This document shows, piece by piece, positions 10,101 to 20,546 of a stretch of DNA of 64,000 nt. The position numbers were made by a program, and so were the translations under genes. The notes beneath the pieces were generated by a model. It did no database searches. It was not told where the DNA came from and was given only the letters and a program-made list of their open reading frames with translations. Origin of the DNA: Dryocosmus kuriphilus (taxonomy: Eukaryota; Arthropoda; Insecta; Hymenoptera; Cynipidae); assembly GCA_038277395.1 (NCBI GenBank), contig CM076193.1, forward strand, positions 172,338,711 through 172,402,710. Direction: 5' to 3'. Numbering within the stretch: the first letter of the stretch is position 1; each line of letters opens with the position of its first letter.

Positions 10101-13100
10101 AGTACCCCACTGGAAACTTTGACTAGTGGGTCTCCAGTACCCCACTGTCTACTTTGACAAGTGGGTCACTAGCACCCCACTGCCTACTTTGACTATTGGG
10201 TCACCAGTAACCCACTGTCCACTTTGACTAGTGGATCACCAGCACCCCACTGTCCACTTTGACTAATGGATCACCCGTACCCCAGTGTCCACTTTGACTA
10301 GTGGGTCACCAGAAACTCACTGTCCAATTTGACTAGTGGGTCACCAGTAACCCACTGTCCACTTTGACTAGTGGATCACCAGCATCCCACTGTCCACTTT
10401 GACCAATGGATCACGCGTACCCCAGTGTGCACTTTGACTAGTGGTTCACCAGTAACTCACTGTCCAATTTGGCTAGTGGGACACCAGTAACTCACTGTCC
10501 AATTTGACTAGTGGGTCACCAGTACCCCACTGTCCACTATGACTAGTGGGTCAGCCGTACCCCAGTGTCCACTTTGACCAGTGAGTCACCAGTACCCCAC
10601 TGTCCACTTTGACTAGTGGGTCACCAGTACCCCACTGCCTACTTTGACTATTGGGTCACCAGTATCCTACTGTCCAATTTGACTATTGGATCACCAGCAC
10701 CCCACTGTCCACCTTGACTAATGGATCACCCATACCCCAGTGTCCACTTTGACTAGTGGGTCACCAGTAACTCACTGTCCAATTTGACTAGTGGGTCACC
10801 AGTAAATCACTGTCCAATTTGACTAGTGGGTCACCAGTACCCCACTGTCCACTTTAACTAGTGGGTCAGCCGTACCCCAGTGTCCACTTTGACCAGTGGG
10901 TCACCAGAAAACTCACTGTCCAATTTGACTAGTGGGTCACCAGTAACCCACTGTCCACTTTGACTAGTGGATCACCAGCACCCCACTGTCCACTTTGACT
11001 AATGGATCACCCGTACCCCAGTGTCCACTTTGACTAGTGGGTCACCAATAACTCACTATCTAATTTGACTATTGGATCACCAGCAGCACCCCACTGTCCA
11101 CTTTGACTAATGGATCACCCGTACCCCAGTGTCGACTTTGACTAGTGGGTCACCAGTAACTCACTGTCCAATTTGACTAGTGGGTCACCAGTAACTCACT
11201 GTCCAATTTGACTATTGGATCACCAGCACCCCACTGTCCACTTTGACTAATGGATCACCCGTACCCCAGAGTCCACTTTGACTAGTGGGTCACCAGTAAC
11301 TCACTGTCCAATTTGACTAGTGGGTCAGCCGTACCCCAGTGTCCACTTTGACTAGTGGGTCACCAGTACCCCACTGTCCACTTTGACTAGTGGGTCACCA
11401 GTACCCCACTGTCTACTTTGACTAGTGGGTCACTAGTACCCCACTGCCTACTTTGACTATTGGGTCACCAGTATCCTACTGTACACTTTGACTAGTGGAT
11501 CACCAGCACCCCACTGTCCACTTTGACTAATGGATCACCCATACCCCAGTGTCCACTTTGATTAGTGGGCCACAGTAACTCACTGTCCAATTGGACTATT
11601 GGGTCACCAGTATCCTACTGTCCACTTTGACTAGTGGATCACCAGCACCTCACTGTCCACTTTGAATAATGGATCACCCGTACCCCAGTGTCCATTTTGA
11701 CTAGTGGGTCACCAGTACCCCACTGCCTACTTTGACTATTGGGTCACCAGTATCCTACTGTCCAATTTGACTATTGGATTACCAGCACCCCACTGTCCAC
11801 TTTGACTAATGGATCACCCATACCCCAGTGTCCACTTTGATTAGTGGGCCACCAGTAACTCACTGTCCAATTGGACTATTGGGTCACCAGTATCCTACTG
11901 TCCACTTTGACTAGTGGATCACCAGCACCTCACTGTCCACTTTGAATAATGGATCACCCGTACCCCAGTGTCCATTTTGACTAGTGGGTCACCAGTACCC
12001 CACTGTCCACTTTGACTAGTGGGTCACCAGTACCCCACTGCCTACTTTGACTATTGGGTCACCAGTATCCTACTGTACACTTTGACTAGTGGATCACCAG
12101 CACCCCACTGTCCACTTTGACTAATGGATCACCCATACCCCAGTGTCCACTTTGATTAGTGGGCCACCAGTAACTCACTGTCCAATTGGACTATTGGGTC
12201 ACCAGTATCCTACTGTCCACTTTGACTAGTGGATCACCAGCACCTCACTGTCCACTTTGAATAATGGATCACCCGTACCCCAGTGTCCATTTTGACTAGT
12301 GGGTCACCAGTACCCCACTGTCCACTTTGACTAGTGGGTCACCAGTACCCCACTGCCTACTTTGACTATTGGGTCACCAGAAACTCACTGTCCAATTTGA
12401 CTATTGGATCACCAGCACCCCACTGTCCAATTTGACTAATGGATATCCCGTACCCCAGTGTCCACTTTGACTAATGGGTCACCAGTACCCCACTGCCTAC
12501 TTTGACTATTGGGTCACCAGTATCCTACTGTACACTTTGACTAGTGGATCACCAGCACCCCACTGTCCACTTTGACTAATGGATCACCCATACCCCAGTG
12601 TCCACTTTGATTAGTGGGCCACCAGTAACTCACTGTCCAATTGGACTATTGGGTCACCAGTATCCTACTGTCCACGTTGACTAGTGGATCACCAGCACCT
12701 CACTGTCCACTTTGAATAATGGATCACCCGTACCCCAGTGTCCATTTTGACTAGTGGGTCACCAGTACCCCACTGTCCACTTTGACTAGTGGGTCACCAG
12801 TACCCCACTGCCTACTTTGACTATTGGGTCACCAGTATCCTACTGTACACTTTGACTAGTGGATCACCAGCACCCCACTGTCCACTTTGACTAATGGATC
12901 ACCCATACCCCAGTGTCCACTTTGATTAGTGGGCCACCAGTAACTCACTGTCCAATTGGACTATTGGGTCACCAGTATCCTACTGTCCACTTTGACTAGT
13001 GGATCACCAGCACCTCACTGTCCACTTTGAATAATGGATCACCCGTACCCCAGTGTCCATTTTGACTAGTGGGTCACCAGTACCCCACTGTCCACTTTGA

Positions 13101-13342
13101 CTAGTGGGTCACCAGTACCCCACTGCCTACTTTGACTATTGGGTCACCAGAAACTCACTGTCCAATTTGACTATTGGATCACCAGCACCCCACTGTCCAA
13201 TTTGACTAATGGATATCCCGTACCCCAGTGTCCACTTTGACTAATGGGTCACCAGTACCCCACTGTCCAATTTGACTAATGGGTCACCAGTACCCCACTG
13301 TCCACTTTGACTAGTGGGTCACCAGTAGCCCATTGTCCACTT
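10101..13342. repeat. 35-bp minisatellite, ~92 copies, with higher-order repeats
   Basis: The unit is close to CCCCACTGTCCACTTTGACT followed by AGTGGGTCACCAGTA, 35 bp, repeated head to tail without spacers for 3.24 kb. Each unit contains a short inverted repeat, CCCACT ... AGTGGG. Variants (TTTGATTAGTGGGCC, AATTGGACTATT, ATCCTACTGT) recur in the same order. The variant block beginning CCCATACCCCAGTG recurs near 11,537, 11,817, 12,132, 12,587 and 12,902. These spacings are about 8, 9, 13 and 9 units, showing duplication of multi-unit blocks. Confidence 0.95.
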
Positions 13343-13680
13343 CACGTAGACTCGTAAGCCAGGATGAAACTGGATAACATAACAAAGACTAGACTGATAG
13401 AAATATTTACTGACGACCGACGGTGACGGACTTCCAAGAATACGAAAGATCTGACAGGAACTGAACTGCTCTGACAGAAAGATGTCACTTTTTATAATGG
13501 TAGGTGTTGTCCTCGCCCCCGCTGATTATTCTTCGTTGATTTATACAAGAAGCTTCATTCTCGATTGCTCGATTGCTACCAATTACATTTAGTGTGCTTC
13601 TTAATTTAATAGTTAAGATTATTTGCCGACTCGTACAATTCCCATTAGTGGAAAAATATTGCGCCTGATTTTAATCATTT
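13343..13680. other. Unique-looking spacer after the 35-bp array
   Basis: About 340 bp of more balanced composition with no recognised coding sequence. It has short direct repeats such as CTCGATTGCTCGATTGC near 13,560 and the run CTGACGACCGACGGTGACGG near 13,411. It ends where the AT-rich modules start. Confidence 0.5.
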
Positions 13681-14179
13681 TTCATTTGACAATTCATTTA
13701 GTCATTAATGAATTTTTCATTATGACTTATTGACAACAATAATAAAATAATTATAACTAATTGTAATTATTAATTATATTAATTATTATAAGGAAACATT
13801 TTAATTATATAAAAAAATAAAATAACTTTATTTATTTTTATATCAGGATTAATTCAAAATATTTAAAAAAATAAAAAGTTTTTGAAACTAATTAAATCAA
13901 AATTCAATTTTATATTTAATATTTTAAAATCATTAAAAATTATATTCATCATATTTAAAAATATCTTTTTCAAAAATAATAACTAATTTTGAAATAAATG
14001 CATCTAATTCATTAATTATATTTTTTTATTTTAAGGGACCAACTTGAAAATTAATATTAAAAATAAATAATAATATTACGAATGTTTCAAATATAATTGA
14101 AAATCATTTAAGGCATAAAAAAAGCCTTATATCCTAAATCAGAAGCTTGAGAGAAAGCTCTTTTTTTAAATTCCAAATG

Positions 14180-14238
<59 letters not shown>

Positions 14239-15736
14239 ATTATTATTATGAAATAAACTAGAAAGAATGGAAAATGAAATTTATCTATTTAAATAATATT
14301 TATTATCGTTAGTTATTAATACTATTGGGATCATCGAAAAATCCCAAAAAATAAAATTCGCGACATTAGAAAATTGCTGAAAAGGAAAATTTTGGAATTT
14401 GAAAATTCTCGAACTGGAAAATTCTCGACAGTTTTAAAATTAATTAATATTAATTTTTAGGTGTGAATGACATTACTTTTAAGACTTAATTTTTGATAAT
14501 TTCAAAGGATTAAATATAATATTAAATTTTAAATCAACTAAATTCGAAAATTTTAACTTTTATAAATATTTCAGGATAGAAATTGTATCAGGACTAATTA
14601 AAAATATTTACGAAAATTAAAATTTTTGAAATTATTTAAGCTAAAATTTAATATTATATTTAATATTTTAAGTTATTGAAAAATAAGCTTTAAAACTGAT
14701 ATGTTATTCATATCTAAGACTATCTTTTAAAAAAATAACACCTAATTTTAAAATAAATAAAATTTAATTAATTAATTAATTTTTTTATTTTAGGGAACGA
14801 ATTTTTAAACAAATATTATAAAATAATATTAATCTTAAAGATATTTCAAATATAATTAAAAATTATTTAAAGCTTAAGAAAAAACTCTTAATTTTAAGCC
14901 TGAGAGAAAAATGACTTTCATTCAAAAATTTAAAAAAAAATTTAAGTGATTATTATTATTATTATTAATATTATTATTATTATTATTATTAAATAAACTA
15001 GAAGGGACAGAAAATAAAATTTATCTATTTAAACAATATTTATTATTGTTAATTATTAATGTTACTGGGACGATGGAAAAATCTCAAAAAAAAAATTCCC
15101 GACATTAGAAAATTGCTGAAAAGGAAAATTTCGGAATTTGAAAATTCTCGAACTAGAAAATTCACCACAGTTTTAATATTAATTTAATAAAATTTTTAAA
15201 ATTAATTGGGTTCAAATTTAGTATTAATTAATATTAATTTTCAGATATAAATAACATTAATTTTAAAACTGAATTTTTAATTATTTAAAAATATTAAATA
15301 TAATATTAAATTGTAACTCAATTAAATTTGAAAATTTTATTTTTATCGACATTTTATGATACAATTGTATCATGACTAATTAAAAATATTTAGGAACTAA
15401 AATTGTCGAAATTAATTATGTTAAAATTTAATATTATATTTAATATTCTGAAATTATTAAAATTAAGCTTTAAAAATGATATATGATATATGATACATAT
15501 ATATATGTATGATAAAAATATCTTTTTTAAAATTAATATCTAATTTTAAAATAAATGAATTTAATCAATTAATTTTTTTAATTTTAGGGAACAAAATTTA
15601 AAATAAATATTCTAAAATAATATTAACATTAATAATATTTCAAATATAATTTAAAATTATTTAAAGCTTAAAAAAAAAGCCTTAAGTCTTAAGCCTGGGC
15701 GAAAAGTTATTTTCATTTTAAAATTTCAGTGATTAT
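13680..15736. repeat. AT-rich modular repeat, two tandem modules plus part of a third
   Basis: Successive modules of roughly 740-780 bp share the same sequence of landmarks: TATCAGGATTAATT, a stretch ending TTAAGCCTGAGAGAAAAAT, a (TTA)n microsatellite (14,175-14,246 and 14,946-14,992), AACTAGAAAGGA, a CCCGACATTAGAAAATTG block and a CTCGACAGTTTTA block. The first landmark lies near 13,845, 14,588 and 15,366. The third module is cut at 15,736 by the foldback element and resumes at 17,413. No coding sequence is seen. Confidence 0.8.
14175..14246. repeat. (TTA)n microsatellite
   Basis: A nearly perfect trinucleotide run at a fixed position inside the AT-rich module. The same position is occupied by TTA runs near 14,946, 17,410, 18,075 and 43,460 (GTT in part). 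Confidence 0.95.
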
Positions 15737-17412
15737 ACAGGGTGGCACGAAAGTATGGAAACTCCTGAATAACTCATCAGGAATGAATTTTTGTTGAAAA
15801 ATATTAAATAGAAAAGTTTTAGGATTTTCCCCTGGTTATGCAACGGCGATCTCGTTTTGACCTTGACCATGACCTTGAAGGTCATATCAAATTCGAATTC
15901 AATTTTTTAACTAGGAAGCTCCAATTTTATTGTGGATTTGGAAAAAGCAGGGAATTTTACGTTCAAGTATGACATGGACCATGTCCTTGACCATGAAGTT
16001 CAAGGTCATTGCAAGATCAAAATTGTTTTTCCAAATGGGAACCCCTATTTTTCATTATGGACGTGGAAAGAGCAGGAAATTTTATCTTCAAGTTTAAACT
16101 TGACCATGACCTTCAGGTTCATTCCAAGGTCACACTTGTTTTTGCAAATGGGAACCCCCATTTTTATTCCGGGTTTGGGAAGAGAATGAAATTTTACCTT
16201 CAAGTGTGACTTTATCCATAATCATGATCTGGGCCTTGAGCCAGGCTTTCAAGGTCATTTTAAAAAGATTTTTTCAAGAATTTTGAAAAATTACAGCCAC
16301 TGTAGGGTACCCCCTAGCGATCCCAGTCAGATTTTGGACGACTCTTATTAGTCCTAGTTTTGAACCAAATTTGGCGTAAATTGGTTGATTTTTGAAAATC
16401 TTGTCCGCCATCATCAATGCTTACTTTGATATTACACCTTCTATGATAAGGAGTGGGATAGAAAATTTTTATGTCCGCCTAAGAATCTGTCAGGATTTTG
16501 GTGGAGAACATTTTGAACACAGGTTGTAAGCCTTCCATTAACTGACTGGGATCGTTAGCCTTGCCTTAACTGGACGGACCATCTCCTTCCCTTAACCGTC
16601 TGGGACCGTTAGCCTTACCTCAACTGGCCGGGGCATCTCTTTTCCTTAACTGGCCGGGATCGTTAGCTTTGCCTTAACTGACTGGGATCTTTAGGAGGTA
16701 CCCTACAGTGGCTGGAGTTTTTCAAAGTTCTTGAAAAAATCTTTTTAAAATAACCTTGAAAGCATATTTCAGGGCGAAGAGTATGATTATGGATAAAATC
16801 ACACTTGAAGGTACAATTTCCTGCTCTTTCCAAATCCACAATAAAAAATGGGGGGCCCCCCCAAAAAAAAGTGTGACCTGGGAATGACCCTGAAGGTCAT
16901 GGTCAAGGTTAAACTTGAAGATAAAGTTTCCTGCTCTTTCCACATTCACAATGAGAAATAGGGGTGCCTATTTGAAAAAACAAGCTTGACCTTGGAATGA
17001 CCTTAAAGGTCATGGTCAAGGACGTGGTCAAGGTCATACTTGAACTTAAAATTTCCTGCTCTTTCCAAATCCGCAGTAAAAAATAGGGCTTCTTCCATTT
17101 AAAAAATTGAAAGGGGTTCCCATTTGAAAAAACAAGTTGGACTTTGGAATGACCTTGAAGGTCATGGTCTAGGAGATGTTCGAGGTTATACTTGAACGTA
17201 AAATTTCCTGCTCTTTCCAAATCCGCAATAAAAAATGGGGCTTCCCGTTCAAAAATTTCAATTTTACCTTGATATGGCCTTCAAGGTCATGGTTAAGGGC
17301 AAACACAGGTATTCATTGAATAGCCAGATAAAAATCCTAAAACTTTTGTTTACAATATTTAAAAAAAAATTAATTCCTGAGGAGTTATTCAGGGGTTTCC
17401 ATACTCTTTATT
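15737..17412. mobile_element. Foldback element with GGTCATGGTCAAGG-rich arms
   Basis: The left end (ACAGGGTGGCACGAAAGTAT then GGAAACTCCTGAATAACTC) is matched in reverse complement at the right end (GAGTTATTCAGGGGTTTCC near 17,383-17,401). The outermost ~13 bp of the left end are missing on the right, where the sequence passes into (TTA)n. Both arms contain tandem ~125-bp units carrying ACCTTGAAGGTCAT-type motifs and AAAATTTCCTGCTCTTTCC or its complement, about three units left and four right. An inner inverted pair, CAGCCACTGTAGGGTACC / GGTACCCTACAGTGGCTG (16,294 and 16,696), bounds a centre with repeated TTAACTGACTGGGATCGTTA. Frames here (16,009-17,220) are repeat by-products; no transposase. 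Confidence 0.8.
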
Positions 17413-18087
17413 ATTACTATTATTATTATTATTATAATTATTGATATTATTTATTAAACTAGAAAGGACAAAAATGAAAAAAAATGTTGACGATATTGAC
17501 GAAAAAAAAATTTCCAAATTGGAAAAATCTCGATAGTTTATAATACGATATTACCGAAATTTAAAACTAGATATTATTTTTTTTTAAATAAATAAGTTTT
17601 TAGAGATGAATGACGTACAATTTTTAAAATCTGGTTTTTAATAACTTAAATATATTAAATAAAATATTAAATTTTAACTCAATTAAATTAGAAAATTTTA
17701 ACTTTTATCCATATTTAATGATACAATTGTAGTATCAGGACTAATTGAAAATATTTACAAAAATTAAAATCTTGGAAGTCAATTAGGTTAAAATTTAATA
17801 TTATATTTAATATTTAAAAATTATTAAAAATCAAGCTTTAAAAATGATATGTTATTCATATATAAAAATATCTTTTTAAAAAATAATATCTAATTTTAAA
17901 ATAAATGAATTTAAGTAATTAGTTTCTTTAAATTTAAGGAACAAAATTTTAAATAAATACTATAAAATAATATTAATATTAAAAATGTTTCAAATATAAT
18001 TTAAAATTATTTAAAGCTTAAAAAAAGGCTTAAATCTTAAGCCTGAGAGAAAAATTATTTTCATTTTAAAATTTCAATGATTATTAC

Positions 18088-18127
<40 letters not shown>

Positions 18128-19060
18128 GATATTATTTATGAAACTAGAAAGGATAAAAACGACAAAAAATACTGAAATATGAATCTCCAGATATTAGAAA
18201 ATTGACGAAAAAAAAATTTCCATATTGGAAAAATCCCGACAGTTTATGATATTACCGCAATTTAAAATTTCCGAATTAAAAATTTTTTTAAAATTTCTTT
18301 TAGTGAATATTAATTGTTGTTAAATTCAGAAAATAGTTTTAAATTAATATTTATTAAATAAAAATTTTGCTGTCGAGAATTTTCTAATGTCGGGAATTTT
18401 ATGTTTCGGTATTTTTTTTGTCGGCAATTTTACAGTGTCCAAAATTTTATTTTTTGGGATTTTTTAGTCGTCCCAATAATATCAATAATTAATAATAATA
18501 AATATTTTTAAAAATAAATCAATTATATTTTTTTTATCCTTGCCAGTTTTTAATAATAATAATAATGATAATATTCATTAACATATTTTTATTATTTAAA
18601 TTATTTTATAATATTATGTTTAAAGATATTCCCTTAAAATTAAGAAAAAATTAATGATTTAAATTCAATAAATTTAAAACTAGATATTATTTCTTTTAAA
18701 TAAGTTTTTATATATGAACGGTGTATAATTTTTAAAATCTAGTTTTGAATATTGTTAAAATATTAAGTATAATATTGAATTTTAACTCAATTTCGAAAAT
18801 TTTAAATTTTATAAATATTTGCAATTAATCCTGGTACAAAAGGATGAAAATTAACTTATCTTTCTATATAGTTAAAACCCTTCATTATTAATTATTATAA
18901 ATAATTATTATAAATAATTATAATAATATTATGGTTAAGTGACAATAATAATAATTAGATTATATTAATAATTATTAATAATTTTATTAATAATAATAAA
19001 AATAATCATTGGAATTTTTAAAAAATTTAAAAATAAAAGTAATTTTTCTATTATACTTTA
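17413..19060. repeat. AT-rich modular repeat, continued, including a composite copy
   Basis: The module interrupted at 15,736 continues with the (TTA)n run and TTTATTAAACTAGAAAGGAC. A further module follows, with TTA run at ~18,075-18,130 and the AAATTGACGAAAAA block. From ~18,360 the landmarks run in the opposite order and strand (TCGAGAATTTTCTAATGTCG ... TTTTTTAGTCGTCCCAATAA). Thus inverted copies adjoin here. Confidence 0.75.
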
Positions 19061-19430
19061 TGTAGAACTTCATGAGTTTTCTAATTTTATTTGTAGAATC
19101 TACAACCTTATCTGTAAAATTTAAAAATTATATTTCAACAATTAACAGATTTAATGTTGACAATATACAAATTTCATCTGCAGCATTTACATATTGTGCC
19201 TGTAGAATTTACAGATCTATCTGTAGAATATACAGATTTTTATCTGCAGAATTTACAGATTGTGTCTTTAGAATTTACAGATTTTTTTTGCAACTTCAAA
19301 GGATTTGACTAGAAATTTTTTTTGTAGAATCGAAAAAAATAACCTCTTGTCCTTATTCCAGCAGATTAAATCTGTAGATTCTACACATTTTTTGTAGATT
19401 CTACAGATTTTTTCTGCGTTTAGGAAACTA
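19060..19430. repeat. TCTACAGATT-rich repeat block
   Basis: Short motifs such as TGTAGAATTTACAGATTTT recur every 25-35 bp with gradual change. The block ends AGATTTTTTCTGCGTTTAGG. Equivalent blocks lie at 32,205-32,440 (reverse), 44,480-44,715 and 53,220-53,480, each at the end of an AT-rich composite copy, so they form part of one larger dispersed element. The 78-codon frame inside is a by-product. Confidence 0.8.
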
Positions 19431-20460
19431 CTGCGCAGCATTTTATTTTATTTTTGAAAATAATTTTCAAAATATGTGCTGCCATGTAGGATCTTATGTC
19501 ATTCTTTACAGGTGGCACCTATAGGTTCCTATATAGGTTCCTATATAGGATCCTATATAGAAACATGTATAGGAACTTCCAGTAGGGGAAGAGGGCTCCC
19601 TTCCTGGGGTAACAGACAGTCTGGGACATTGAAACGTGATAAAGAATATCGAGTGGCACGTGTCAAAGTGCCCTCTCGATTTTGCATTCTACACGCTCCA
19701 GAACGCTCTGGTTGTGGATTCGTGGCTAATGGCCTCGACTCGGTCGATAACATGAAAAAGGAAGGAAAACTCTCTTCACCTAAAAAAAATCCATACTCAC
19801 CTTCCTTTGTAAAACACAAATTAAACTGAAAGAAGTGTCAGATTCGATCGGATTCATTCGGTTTGATATCGGATACATTTGGATTGAGCTTCAGAAAGAT
19901 CAAGGATGAAAACAGGATTGAAAGGTATGCTTCAGGTAAATCTGAATTGAACCTAAAGTTTGACACACAAATTGAAAAGGTAAAAATTCGGAATGGTTTA
20001 AAAGGAATTTTGCTTCGAAACTTTCTCTAGGGTAGGTTAGGTCAGTGAATTTTGCAGCTGATGTCGCTTCAAATGTATTACATTAGTCTGGAGCGGATGA
20101 TGTGGTTAGTGAATTAGCCAGTCTACATGGACGCCGGAAGCTTACGTTTTCCAGATAATGATAGCCGAAACCGAGAGACATTGATGCTGGCCAATAAGAA
20201 CGGTCCTGGATGGCCGCGTCAAAGGGATAATCCAACCCCTGGTGTACCAGCTGCGGTGACATTTGCATTGCACAAACCATTCCGACCAAGTCCTACTTCC
20301 ACCCTTCGCCCCTCTCCACCGTAGACCAGGTTACCCCAACGTTTCTCCATCTCGAACATTGCTGTGAGCACGAATTGATTTCGGAGTTCAGGAGAGAGCG
20401 TGTCCCAAAAGAGAAGACTTAAGTGGAATAGCAATTGAAAATCCATATTCCAAGAACCGA
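19431..20460. other. Balanced-composition segment, function not recognised
   Basis: This ~1-kb segment has clearly more G+C than its surroundings. It starts with tandem palindromes of CCTATATAGG (19,521-19,580). A plus-strand frame (19,476-19,829, 117 codons) overlaps these and shows no domain. A minus-strand frame (20,219-20,482, 87 codons) includes PELRNQFVLTAMFEMEKRWG, which looks more protein-like than the other random frames. It might be an exon remnant, but I do not recognise it. Confidence that anything here is coding is low. Confidence 0.35.
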
Positions 20461-20546
20461 GAACTTGTTTGAACAACCTCAAAGTAGTTAGAACTACTCT
20501 CGAGATGCAATTATTCTAACTACTTTGAGGTTGTTCAAACAAATTC
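20461..20546. repeat. 33-bp-arm inverted repeat at the satellite's left edge
   Basis: Left arm 20,461-20,493 and right arm 20,514-20,546 are reverse complements with one mismatch; the inner part reads AACTACTTTGAGGTTGTTCA on the right arm. The loop is 20 bp. The right arm is the normal start of the first satellite unit; the left arm is its inverted copy. Confidence 0.9.

Noticed and set aside
10101..13342. Regular 35-bp repeats looking like a CRISPR array
   Set aside because: There are no unique spacers between repeats and no cas genes, and the surroundings are eukaryotic transposons. It is a minisatellite.
19476..19829. 117-codon frame with GSYIGSYIGSYI repeats
   Set aside because: The repeats come from the CCTATATAGG palindromes. 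No domain, and no continuation into neighbouring exons.
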